A stretch of DNA of 64,000 bases, from contig NC_092679.1 of NCBI RefSeq assembly GCF_964355755.1, positions 18,094,932 through 18,158,931 on the forward strand, given 5' to 3'. The notes beneath the pieces are model-generated. The model had not been told where the DNA came from and ran no database searches. It saw only the letters and a program-made list of their open reading frames with translations. This DNA is from Antedon mediterranea (lineage: Eukaryota; Echinodermata; Crinoidea; Comatulida; Antedonidae). A program made the translations under genes and the position numbers. Below, piece by piece: positions 21,234 through 30,380 of the stretch (its first letter is position 1; each line of letters starts with the position of its first letter).

Positions 21234-21990
21234 CTAAAAGAATTATTTTGTGTTCTTTTTTTCATGTTTTCTATTCAGAAGGTCCATAGATTCAATTTAT
21301 AATGTTTGCATCATTCTTTTTCTTTCATGTTATGTATTTCTATTTTGGATTTGCATACTTTGTACCTGATAATATTGACTAATATCGATTTTGTAACATT
21401 TTCGGTAAGAGTAGTTTCTATCGGTTTGATAAAGATTTTTGTGTTTCTTCCTTGTTTCGTATAATTAAGTTTGGTTTTAATCAAATTGATAGTACGAACG
21501 AACTTGCGTTTGTTACCGCTAAACGTTAATATTCAAATGAAAAAAGTACAGAGACTAATACAAAAATAAATGTAATTAATTCAATAACATATTTATGACA
21601 CTGGAGGGACACTTCTTTTTTTTTCCTAAAGTATATATATCTGTTCGTTTTTGTTCAATGTAATATAAGTTCGTTTTCGACAGTCCTTTTTTTTTCTTTT
21701 CACTTCCTTGTTCTTTGTAATTCTTGTTTTCATGTCGGAATTAAATACAGTATATCAAATCAATATTAGGAAGAACAAGGAAGAGTGAATATAGGAGGAG
21801 AAAAATAAAGAGAAAGGCATCACTACTTATGATTCATGCTGAAGTTTAAGTTCTTCATATGCTGAATCATTAAAAAGTTTATCTATATTGTTCATGTCTA
21901 CCATTTTCTTTTCGTCTTTCTTAGTTGCTTCTTCAAAATACTGTTCATCTTGTTTGCCGCTCTTTTCGTTGCTATCATCTAATTTATTCG

Positions 21991-22671
21991 CTATAACATC
22001 TTTTTTTTTCTTCCATCATTTCTTTCCATGACATCATTCTCATTGTTTTCTATACTGTCATACTCTCTGCTGTTTTGTTCATTAATATCATCATCTTTCT
22101 TATTATTTAAGATCCCCATGATTTCATCCTCCAATGTCATCTCAGAGTTCCTTTGTGGAATCAATATTTCTTTCGCCTCACCCACTGGTAGATTACTTTT
22201 TGTCATCTTGTCTATTACACTGTAGGCCGGATTTGTAGTTTCCTCATACACACTCTCTAGTGACTGCCTTCCTAATGTGCTCTTTGACAATGCTGGCATG
22301 CTACTTAAGCTCGGCAGCGGAGGAGGCAGCATCTCTGACATTTGCTGCGTAACTGGCAGCGTGTTTATCGACACAGAATCAAGAGCTTGCAAATTTATCG
22401 ACACAGAATCAGAATTCTGTAGTGTATCGCTGGTGAGAAAACACCGGGGTATTGTTGTGTTCTGAGTGTACGATCCAAAATTTGAACTGGAAGGGGAAAT
22501 TAGTAGATGGGACGAATAGTTACGATTATTAAACATCAGTCCTTGATGACTCATCATGTTTCTTTCATGTTCGTTGTATTTCAACTTGTAGAGAAATTTA
22601 CAGCACATGAAAATGATCAATATTGCTAATAAAACTGCTATAATAATAACGACAATTGGTATAAATTCCAT
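21991..22671 (-). CDS. Membrane-anchored tyrosine-tail protein, copy 3 (frameshifted)
   Basis: The frame encodes 226 residues: anchor, Cys pair, PPPLP, VYEET, YSVI and YDSI as in copy 2, then it ends RKKKML. A plus-strand T run at about 22001-22009 has 9 bases where copies 2 and 4 have 10. The frame therefore breaks in the Lys codons and about 57 residues with the SAYEEL site are lost. The original stop survives at 21827-21829. Copy 3 shares SYTQN (one codon shorter) and CFLTS with copy 4, but its anchor with copies 1 and 2, so it is a mosaic of the two types. Confidence 0.75.
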   Translation of the reverse strand: MEFIPIVVIIIAVLLAILIIFMCCKFLYKLKYNEHERNMMSHQGLMFNNRNYSSHLLISPSSSNFGSYTQNTTIPRCFLTSDTLQNSDSVSINLQALDSVSINTLPVTQQMSEMLPPPLPSLSSMPALSKSTLGRQSLESVYEETTNPAYSVIDKMTKSNLPVGEAKEILIPQRNSEMTLEDEIMGILNNKKDDDINEQNSREYDSIENNENDVMERNDGRKKKML

Positions 22672-22808
22672 TGTTTGACTTTTCCTTTTTCGGATACAAC
22701 TCTGTAATTAATAAAAATGTAAAAAAGCTACATTCAATAAATAAATATATTTAATTGTTCTACCTTCTCCATTGTATATTATATATATATATATATATAA
22801 TATATTAT

Positions 22809-22995
22809 ATTGCACTTGCACTGATGAAGGGCTAGTGTTGCCCGAAAGCTCTGCTAACTTTTCTGGCTGTTTACTTTATCGTTTTGATTTAGCTTTTCGC
22901 TTTTTATTTTTGTATCTCCATTGAGATCCAGCCACTGATACCCACAGCATTGTCATTTTTTTCAGTAATTTGCCTTTGGATTTATATAATATATT
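22809..22995. repeat. Inserted repeat of about 190 bp in unit 3
   Basis: Essentially identical, in sequence and position, to 20698-20884; inherited by duplication. Confidence 0.6.
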
Positions 22996-23313
22996 AAATA
23001 ATACTACTTTTCTAATATTACTTTTCTAATTTCTTTTGTTTTCTGTAAGAAAATGTAAATTTATTTATAATTGTTCATTATTGTCCTAGTATAACAGTTA
23101 GGCCTACAGTAACATGTTAGTTTATATATTGTTTTTTATTTGTTTCTCCACACTCCAACAATTTAATGGAGTAATATAAAACATAAGGGGTTACCCTGGT
23201 GTACTAGTACATCACAGCCACTGATCATTAACTGGGCCCTCTGGGAGACCAGTCTTTGACTGAAGTGGTCGCCCAATATAAATATTAATAAATAAATAAT
23301 ATAAATAATTTAC

Positions 23314-23344
23314 CTTGTGATCAGATCTGTTGATTCCTTATATC
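23314..23344 (-). other. 31-nt putative 5' leader exon of copy 3
   Basis: Same exon and splice signals as at 19110-19140. Confidence 0.5.
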
Positions 23345-23937
23345 CTAAAAGAATTATTTTGTGTTCTTTTTTTCATGTTTTCTATTCCGAAGGTCCATAG
23401 ATTCAATTTATAATGTTTGCATCATTCTTTTTCTTTCATGTTATGTATTTCTATTTTGGATTTGCATACTTTGTACCTGATAATATTGACAAATATCGAT
23501 TTTGTAACATTTTCGGTAAGAGTAGTTTCTATCGGTTTGATAAAGATTTTTGTGTTTCTTCCTTGTTTCGTATAATTAAGTTTGGTTTTAATCAAATTGA
23601 TAGTACGAACGAACTTGCGTTTGTTACCGCTAAACGTTAATATTCAAATGAAAAAAGTACAGAGACTAATACAAAAATAAATGTAATTAATTCAATAACA
23701 TATTTATGACACAGGAGGGACACTTCTTTTTTTTTTTCTAAAGTATATATATCTGTTCGTTTTTGTTCAATGTAATATAAGTTCGTTTTCGACAGTCCTT
23801 TTTTTTCTTTTCACTTCCTTGTTCTTTGTAATTCTTGTTTTCATGTCGGAATTAAATACAGTATATCAAATCAATATTAGGAAGAACAAGGAAGAGTGAA
23901 TATAGGAGGAGAAAAATAAAGAGAAAGGCATCACTAC

Positions 23938-24786
23938 TTATGATTCATGCTGAAGTTTAAGTTCTTCATATGCTGAATCATTAAAAAGTTTATCTATATT
24001 GTTCATGTCTACCATTTTCTTTTCGTCTTTCTTAGTTGCTTCTTCAAAATACTGTTCATCTTGTTTGCCGCTCTTTTCGTTGCTATCATCTAATTTATTC
24101 GCTATAACATCTTTTTTTTTTCTTCCATCATTTCTTTCCGTGACATCATTCTCATTGTTTTCTATACTGTCATACTCTTTGCTGTTTCCTTCATTAATAT
24201 CATCATCTTTCTTACTATTTAAGATCCCCATGATTTCATCCTCCAATGTCATCTCAGATTTCCTTTCTGCACTCAATGTTTCTTCCTCCTCACCCACTGG
24301 TAGATTACTTTTTGTCATCTTGTCTATTACACTGTAGGTCGGGTCATCTGTAGTTTCCTCATACACACTCTCTAGTGACTGCCTGCCCAATGTGCTCTTT
24401 GACAATGCTGGCATGCTGCTTAAGCTCGGCAGCGGAGGAGGCAGCATCTCTGACATTTGCTGCGTAACTGGCAGCGTGTTTATCGACACAGAATCAAGAG
24501 CTTGCAAATTTATCGACACAGAATCAGAATTCTGTAGTGTATCGCTGGTGAGAAAACACCGGGGTATTGTTGTGTTCTGAGTGTACGATCCAAAATTTGA
24601 ACTGGAAGGGGAAATTAGTAGATGGGACGAATAGTTACAATTATTAAACATCAGTCCTTGATGTCTCATCATGTTTCTTTCATGTTCATTGTATTTTAAC
24701 TTGTAGAGAAATTTACAGCACATGAAAATGATCAATATTGCTAACAAAACTGCTATAATACCAACGACCGTTGCTATAAACTCCAT
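23938..24786 (-). CDS. Membrane-anchored tyrosine-tail protein, copy 4 (intact)
   Basis: This is an intact frame of 282 residues with the copy 2 plan: anchor with Cys pair, PPPLP, VYEET, a YSVI site, YDSI and terminal SAYEEL. The anchor start (ATVVGIIAVLLAI) is closer to the protein at 26744-27247 than to copies 1-3. A segment after YSVI (EEEETLSAERKSEM) differs from the EAKEILIPQRNSEM of the others. The coding exon begins at an acceptor (ATTACAG) 33 bp upstream of the ATG, and a TGA lies in frame between them. This excludes an in-frame ectodomain spliced on at this acceptor, so the tiny extracellular part is real for this copy. Probably the oldest member of the array. Confidence 0.8.
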   Translation of the reverse strand: MEFIATVVGIIAVLLAILIIFMCCKFLYKLKYNEHERNMMRHQGLMFNNCNYSSHLLISPSSSNFGSYTQNTTIPRCFLTSDTLQNSDSVSINLQALDSVSINTLPVTQQMSEMLPPPLPSLSSMPALSKSTLGRQSLESVYEETTDDPTYSVIDKMTKSNLPVGEEEETLSAERKSEMTLEDEIMGILNSKKDDDINEGNSKEYDSIENNENDVTERNDGRKKKDVIANKLDDSNEKSGKQDEQYFEEATKKDEKKMVDMNNIDKLFNDSAYEELKLQHES

Positions 24787-24836
24787 TGTTCCACTTGTCC
24801 TCTTTCAGATATTACAACTCTGTAATTTATAGAAAC

Positions 24837-26079
24837 AAATAAAAATGTAGTTAAACGCTATAAAAGCTACTTTCATAAAATAAATACTGTACTGGTATAT
24901 TTTGTTGTTCTGCCTTATCCATTGATGCAGTACTGTACTAGTATTTAGTAATACGAAACAGGATGGGAAGCCAAAGGACGGTGCTCATGAATAATTTATG
25001 CATGACCTTTAACAAAGTGGCCAGGTCTTAGTGTGAAATTCTGTCGTCATAACATGAAATTCTGTCATCTTAACTTTTTGAAGAAGATGAAGTTAGCATT
25101 TTCCTGTTAACTAGAAATAATGTACATATAAAACCTTAAATATACAGTTTAAATTCAACTTAAAAGTGGAATTTTCGAAACTCTAAATAATATTTGAACT
25201 TTAATTGAACTAATTTAATTGTTTAACCAAATAGCATTTGTATTGGGTTGAAATGGCTGTGTTAAAAGCAATACATTTTGCACGGCGTTGGAATGCGACA
25301 TTCAGAAGGACCCCTGCAAGACAGGGGAGGGAGTGAGATACTGCTGTTCTAGACACCCAAATCAATATACCCAGGCCATACCTAGTATGTAGCCTAACTA
25401 CTGCCATTAGTACCTAGGTATGCCCCCTAGGCTAGCCCTAATAATAATAATATAGGCCAAGCCTTGTAGTAGTAGTATTACTAGGCATGGTTGTCTCCCT
25501 CTGGCCAGTCGTCGTCTTTGCGCAAGGATACCGCAACTAATAAAATGGCTATGTTGACTGTTTATTATTTGACGTACCAGCAAACTCAGAATCTTCGTCG
25601 TCCTCCCCCTTCCCGTTCTGTTACGTAAAGTCCCTACTATTATTACATTAGGACGATAATGAACAATATATAAATACTGTACACTATACAGTTTGTAAAA
25701 AACATGAAAATTGAAGGTAAATAAAACTTTGAATAGGCATTTTGTAGTTTTGATAAAGGTAATCACTTCTGTAGAAAAAAAAATTATGTTTTCACTTATA
25801 AAAAGAGAAAAAATAAAACAGACTATTTAAACTATATTTTGCTTTAATTTGCAGTTTTTTGTTTTTTCAATTTTTTTTTGGATCAAATTTTTGATATCTT
25901 TAATTAGTTTCAACAGAATGAATGTTTGTTTTATTAGGATGAGAACCTTTTTTGTTTTGTGTAGGAAAAATTTAAATTTATCTACTTTATTTATCATCGT
26001 TTGTTATTGCTGTAGTGTAATAAATAGGCTTTTGCAGTTACCATGTTAGTTTAAATATACAATTTTGATAGTAATTTAC
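24837..26079. other. Intron/intergenic upstream of copy 4
   Basis: Holds AGGCCTA/CCTAGG-type motifs around 25380-25500. Around 25680-25830 is a diverged piece similar to text at 39880-40010 and 41950-42060 (the TTAA element family). No coding exon is seen. Confidence 0.4.
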
Positions 26080-26105
26080 CTTGTGATCTTGTTGCTTCCT
26101 ACGTC
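26080..26105 (-). other. 26-nt putative 5' leader exon of copy 4
   Basis: Between TTCTTTCAG| and CACAAG|GTAAATTA. It aligns with the 31-nt exon of the other units, 5 nt shorter; the length change is tolerable only if noncoding. Confidence 0.45.
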
Positions 26106-26743
26106 CTGAAAGAAAACTATCATTTGTGTTTAGTTCCTTTCTAATTTGTACATCCATTTGTATACAATTCTTGTTCTTTTTGTGTTTTCTATTTTTGCAT
26201 ACTTTGTACAGTACCTGATTATTTTGACTAATATCGATTTTGTAACATTTTCGATATGAGTAGTTTCTATCGGTTTGATGAAGATTTTTGTATTTCTTCC
26301 TTGTTTTGTATAATTAAGTTTCGTTTTTTCAAATAAAAGTTGACATCATTTTTATATAGCTGTTTAGAAATATAACAGACTTGCATATAAATACGGCAGT
26401 AATTGTTTACTGTTATTATACAAAACAGTAAACAAAAAATTAGTAGATCGTTTACCATACCTAAAGAGCCAACAACATCGGCATGGATTCGAACAAGTCT
26501 TCTCGGATAAGGTCCAGTGTACACAGTTTGCTTGTGTGCACTTTAGTAGAAGTTAACCAGGTGAACTGGTTCCCAAAATTGCCTCTGTATCTGAACAGTG
26601 ATTAATTTACTATTGGTAATCCTTGGCCACATGTGCCTATAAATACATACAGTAACAAAAATAGATTAAAAAAAATGAAGTACAGTGCCCTTAAAGAATT
26701 CATCGATATTTTACATTGTTGTATCTTTTTCCATAGCAACTTC

Positions 26744-27247
26744 TTATACACTAGTTTCATAGTAAGAGATTGCTTCAGCTATTGACTTCTCTTTTACATA
26801 TGCATATGCATGTTCAGTAATATCTTGAGTTTTTTCAGTAGTTTCTTGTGCATCTTGTATTGGTAGAGAGGTTTGGTAGGCAGGTGATTCTTCCACTTCT
26901 AAGTATAGTGCAGTTTGCGGTGGTTGGTTACAATTTGCATATGCATATGAATATTCACTACCTTTATTCTTATTCAAAATGGAACCAGGATTTTCTCTGT
27001 TGTGGTATTGGCAACTGTGTTGACATGGGCCGCTATTCTGATGTGGAAACATTTGTGATGAAGTGTGTTCTGCTGATGTAATATTTGGTACTTCTGACAT
27101 TAATTTTGGTTGTACCACTACTTTATTGAAATCTTCTGAATTACGCTGTTCTCTGAATATCAACTTGTACACAAATTTACACCACAGAAATATGATCAAT
27201 ATTGCTAACATAACTGCTATAATACCAACGACCCTTGCTAACTCCAT
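26744..27247 (-). CDS. Membrane-anchored protein with receptor-type tyrosine tail (chimera)
   Basis: The frame encodes 167 residues. The first 30 or so (VVGIIAVMLAILIIFLWCKF, then YKL) match the anchor of copies 1-4. The tail instead matches receptors A and B: CQHSC.YHNRENPG, a YSYAYAN cluster, ALYLEV, SPAYQTSLPIQDAQETTEK and HAYAYVKEK. There is no signal peptide and no Ig domain. An in-frame TGA between the splice acceptor and the ATG rules out a spliced ectodomain through this acceptor in this frame. The Tyr-Ala-Asn site could bind Grb2-type SH2 domains. It looks like a receptor-tail module put on an adaptor anchor, and could act as an adaptor version of the A/B signalling tail. Function is inferred from layout only. 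Confidence 0.75.
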   Translation of the reverse strand: MELARVVGIIAVMLAILIIFLWCKFVYKLIFREQRNSEDFNKVVVQPKLMSEVPNITSAEHTSSQMFPHQNSGPCQHSCQYHNRENPGSILNKNKGSEYSYAYANCNQPPQTALYLEVEESPAYQTSLPIQDAQETTEKTQDITEHAYAYVKEKSIAEAISYYETSV

Positions 27248-27631
27248 TGTTCCACTTGTCCTTTTTCAGATATTACAACTCTGTAATTAATAGAAGCAAA
27301 TAAAAGTAAAATCTTTTTCAGAAATATATGTATGGCATTCATTCTGTATCAATGCAAAAAATTGTTAGTTCCAGTAAAAGCTACTTTTTTTTAGCTACAA
27401 TTATTTATATAATGTGAAAATAAGTTTTTGTTTTATTCTCCTTGTTTCCTCTCCAGATATTTATTCTCTACCTTATATTAATTTTTCTTTTTCAAGTACA
27501 GTACTCCAAGTAGACACTTTTTTCCCAAAAGCTTGATATAAATTTTGGCTGTGTCACTCACATTCTTCATTCCACATAGTATGCTTACAATTACTAGCTT
27601 TCATATAAATTTGAGATATAAAGTCATTTAC

Positions 27632-27667
27632 CTTTAAGAGGACACAGATATTGTTGCATCCTTACAT
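27632..27667 (-). other. 36-nt putative 5' leader exon of the 26744-27247 gene
   Basis: Between a T-rich acceptor (TTTTTTTAG|) and CTTAAAG|GTAAATGA; positioned like the leader exons of the array genes. It contains short ATG codons followed by stops. Confidence 0.4.
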
Positions 27668-28324
27668 CTAAAAAAAACATACAGTATGCTGTTATAGTTC
27701 TTGTTTCACATAATCTATTTCAAATAAATTGGATTTTTTCTGCCAATTCCCCTTTTTTAAAAATAATATTTTTTTTTGGACTATACTACCACTGGATTGA
27801 CTAGTATCGATATTTTTAACATTTTCGATATGACTAGTAGTAACTAGCAGTTAATAAAGATCTTTTCTTTGTTTTTGTAATTACAGATTTTGATCAGTAA
27901 CCATAATTGAATCTAAAATGTTGAAAAATGTCTAAGAAACATTAACTTAGCAAAATATATTTTTAGGGACAGACACCTATGTAAGGAAAACATTTTGTTT
28001 TTTTCTGAAATTTATTTTGATTTTGTGGTGTTTTTTATTTATTTTCAGTTGTTTGCAAGATACTATTGTTAGTTCTTCGTCATACTTACCATTTTTGTCA
28101 TTCTATCGCAAATGTCTTGCTGATGCCTTGTTGTGTGACAGAATAAATATGCAAAACACAGGTACGGTATTTTATGATGGTATGAATTAATTACCTTGTA
28201 TACGGTAGGCCTAAACACATCATAGTCTGTTTATTCATATGGTTCTGTATCTCATAAAAGTAGTGCTTTATGAAATCATAGGTTCAACATCATTAGGTCA
28301 AAGGTTACTAATTTTTGTTTCTAG
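27668..28324. other. Boundary between the immune cluster and the next gene
   Basis: This stretch lies between the minus-strand cluster and the plus-strand gene at 28325. I see no exon I can support, though a first exon of the next gene may be here. Confidence 0.35.
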
Positions 28325-28485
28325 AAATAGTAGTATCGTTAAGTTTAAAAAAAATATAAACTGTTGTTTGCATCAGACTAAACCTAATTCCTCTATTACT
28401 ATCACTCAACCAACAGATTTGCAAGATCATCTGTCTGGCATCATTGATCATAATGCCACAGTGGCACTGACATTTTGTGATTGTA
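28325..28485 (+). CDS. Unrecognised gene, first visible exon
   Basis: Acceptor TTTTTGTTTCTAG, donor GTAAAT; ends with one base of a split codon that the next exon completes. Confidence 0.45.
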
Positions 28486-30006
28486 GTAAATTATTAATCA
28501 TGTTTAATATATATGTAATTTTAAATATTATCCAATCATTATTATTATTCTTTTAGATCAGATACACAGCCCAATTTTAACAGCATTTCCAAAAGCGACT
28601 CACTATTCGGACATTATGGATGCTTTCAGGGTATGTATCATCATCATCAACTTCTTCCTTATCAATTCATCATTTTCATTATCATCAACTTCATTATCAA
28701 TTCATCATTATCATTAACTTCATTATCATCATTATCATCATCTTCATTACCACCAACTTCATCATTATCAATTTCATTATCTCAACATTATTTATTATAA
28801 TATCTCCTTTCCTCATTATCATCACCGTATTCAATTTGTCTAAGGAAATCTGTTTTGTTTGTTTTCAGAGTGCTTGGGCAGAAAAAAAGAGGTCCCTAAA
28901 GAAAATAGACAAGGTAAATTACATTACATTACTTACATATACAGTATAAATTATTTATAAAAACTACTGTGGAGTGTCAGGGTGTTGAGAAATTGGTCAG
29001 AGGTATGAACGGAAGACTAGTGATCTGGAGGTCGTGGGTTCGAGAACCAACCCAGAATTATTTGCAAATTTGTTCGCAAGTATTCTCAATGTACTTTGTA
29101 TAAAGTACAACTTATGTCACAGTAGGGCAAAACATCTGACCAGTATATATTACTTATAATATTCAATATATTATATATTCAATACTTATAAAGATAAAGA
29201 TTATAATATGGTTGATAATTGGAGATGAATATTTTTTTTTTCTTAGAGAGATGCGGGGCAAATTAAAAGCCTGATGAGTGGCATCTTTATGGACGTTGTA
29301 TATCCATTATTGCACTCAACTACTTTGCCACCTTATAAGTGGGCTGATATTGATACTGAAAATGTAAGTAGTCAGAATAGTATAAAGCTCTGTCTACACT
29401 ATGAAACTAAAAGTTTGATGTGCCTAAATATGGTAGTGATATTCCCAAATATGGTAGTGATATGACATCATCATGTCCATATATGGGCACATCACATTTT
29501 GTTGTCACAAAAAGTTTGATAGTGTAGACAGAGCTTTAGACAATTATATATATTATTAACTAATGATATACCACTTTGGTTGGCTTCAGTTTTCCTAGAC
29601 CTACTACCAAAATACATTTGGTCTTCTGATACAGATATCAGGAACATTTACAATATTCACAGTAACACCGTCCACTGCCTGTGTCCTCCTGCAGATTAGG
29701 GTACACCTTGAAATGGTCTTTTAATATAATATAATGTTGTGTTTGTAACCATTTTTTCAACAATCAACCTACTGTATTACACAATAAAAAGTTGGGTTTA
29801 TAACCCAGAATTCAATCATTTTGATATTAATGTTTTCTTTTTACATTTTACAGGAAAGATGGGAAGCCATTGCTGAGTTCATGAAGGCCAACAGAGAAAG
29901 CAATGTACTAGCTAGTCATTTGCTCTCACCACACACAATGCATAAGCCTTTTGATATGTCAGAACTAACGTATGATCTTTGTTCGCTATACACACAAAAG
30001 AGGTGA
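28325..30006 (+). CDS. Unrecognised spliced gene, at least five exons
   Basis: Exons 28325-28485, 28557-28630, 28869-28913, 29247-29363 and 29854-30006 join with matching phases at every GT-AG junction into one open frame of about 182 residues ending in TGA. Recognisable pieces are ITITQPTDLQDHLSGI, HYSDIMDAFR, SAWAEKKRSLKKIDK, PPYKWADIDTEN and HKPFDMSELTYDLCS. The 3' part looks alpha-helical and soluble, with no membrane segment. I cannot name the family. The 5' end is missing: 28325 follows a pyrimidine-rich acceptor, but a Met 86 bp upstream (28239) in the same frame is another possible start. The last exon may instead end at AG|GTGATC, a possible donor overlapping the stop. Not related to the receptors beside it. 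Confidence 0.55.
28557..28630 (+). CDS. Unrecognised gene, second visible exon
   Basis: Acceptor ATTCTTTTAG, donor GTATGT. Two leading bases complete the split codon; 24 further codons end MDAFR. Confidence 0.55.
28631..28830. repeat. Impure (ATC)n/(TTCATTATCA)n simple repeat in an intron
   Basis: Direct repeats of TTCATTATCATCA type fill most of the intron between 28630 and 28869. Confidence 0.8.
28869..28913 (+). CDS. Unrecognised gene, third visible exon
   Basis: Forty-five bases, phase 0 at both ends; acceptor TTGTTTTCAG, donor GTAAAT; encodes SAWAEKKRSLKKIDK. Confidence 0.6.
28985..29070. mobile_element. tRNA-derived SINE-like sequence
   Basis: Contains a B-box-like GGTTCGAGAACC preceded by an A-box-like region (GGTCAGAGGTATG). 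Tentative. Confidence 0.35.
29247..29363 (+). CDS. Unrecognised gene, fourth visible exon
   Basis: Thirty-nine codons, phase 0; acceptor TTTTTTTTTCTTAG, donor GTAAGT; residues include FMDVVYPLLHSTTLPPYKW. Confidence 0.65.
29383..29538. mobile_element. 156-bp palindromic MITE (GCTCTGTCTACACTAT family)
   Basis: Inverted ends TAAAGCTCTGTCTACACTAT. The interior has ATATGGGCACATCACA and CATATATGGGC-type text. It starts 20 bp after the splice donor at 29363. Relatives occur at 36748-36870, 40420-40539 and 46311-46395. Confidence 0.8.
29854..30006 (+). CDS. Unrecognised gene, last visible exon
   Basis: Acceptor TTTTACAG; 50 codons and TGA. The stop overlaps the 8-bp target duplication of the MITE that begins at 30011. 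Confidence 0.6.
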   Translation, partial: ERWEAIAEFMKANRESNVLASHLLSPHTMHKPFDMSELTYDLCSLYTQKR

Positions 30007-30010
30007 TCCT

Positions 30011-30158
30011 CAGTGGGGTGACACAGAGGCCTGAGGCCCATGGTTCAGAAACCTTAAGTGGCCCTGCAACGCTTGTGGCCTTAGATGTTTTCAGCCTTTT
30101 TCATTGTATTTTAAAGCCTGTGGGTTTAGCTAGTGAGCTCATAGCTGCTACGCCACTG
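30011..30158. mobile_element. 148-bp hAT-like MITE
   Basis: Inverted ends CAGTGGGGTGACAC / TGCTACGCCACTG are flanked by an exact 8-bp duplication GTGATCCT (30003-30010 and 30159-30166), as hAT elements make. Similar to the degraded copy at 12387-12552. Confidence 0.8.
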
Positions 30159-30224
30159 GTGATCCTAACCTCTATGCAATAGGATGAGAAGAGAGTGTTG
30201 AACAGTACTTCAAGTGGTGTTGAC

Positions 30225-30380
30225 AGTTTGGTGGTTAAGATGTTTGCCTACCAATCTCAGCATCCTCGGTTCAAATCATGTTTCTCACTGCGCAAAAGAA
30301 CATTCCCGCCCAAAAACAGTTTAAGTAAAACTTTGTCCTGTGGACAGTGATAATCGCCTAGCTATTAACTGTAAATCGCA
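30225..30380. mobile_element. tRNA-derived SINE-like sequence
   Basis: An A-box-like TGGTGGTTAAGATG and B-box-like GGTTCAAATC are about 40 bp apart, as in tRNA-headed SINEs. Confidence 0.4.

Larger units (their letters stand above)
17579..23934. repeat. Tandem duplication units 1-3 of the adaptor-like genes (unit 4 continues to about 26.1 kb)
   Basis: The coding exons at 18621, 20562, 22671 and 24786 (5' ends) are spaced 1941, 2109 and 2115 bp apart. Units share the exon, the leader exon, a (TA)n tract upstream of the exon, a 3' flank starting GTTC-TTTCGACAGTCC and a TTTTCATGTCGG block. Units 2 and 3 share an extra insert of about 190 bp that unit 1 lacks. Confidence 0.85.
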
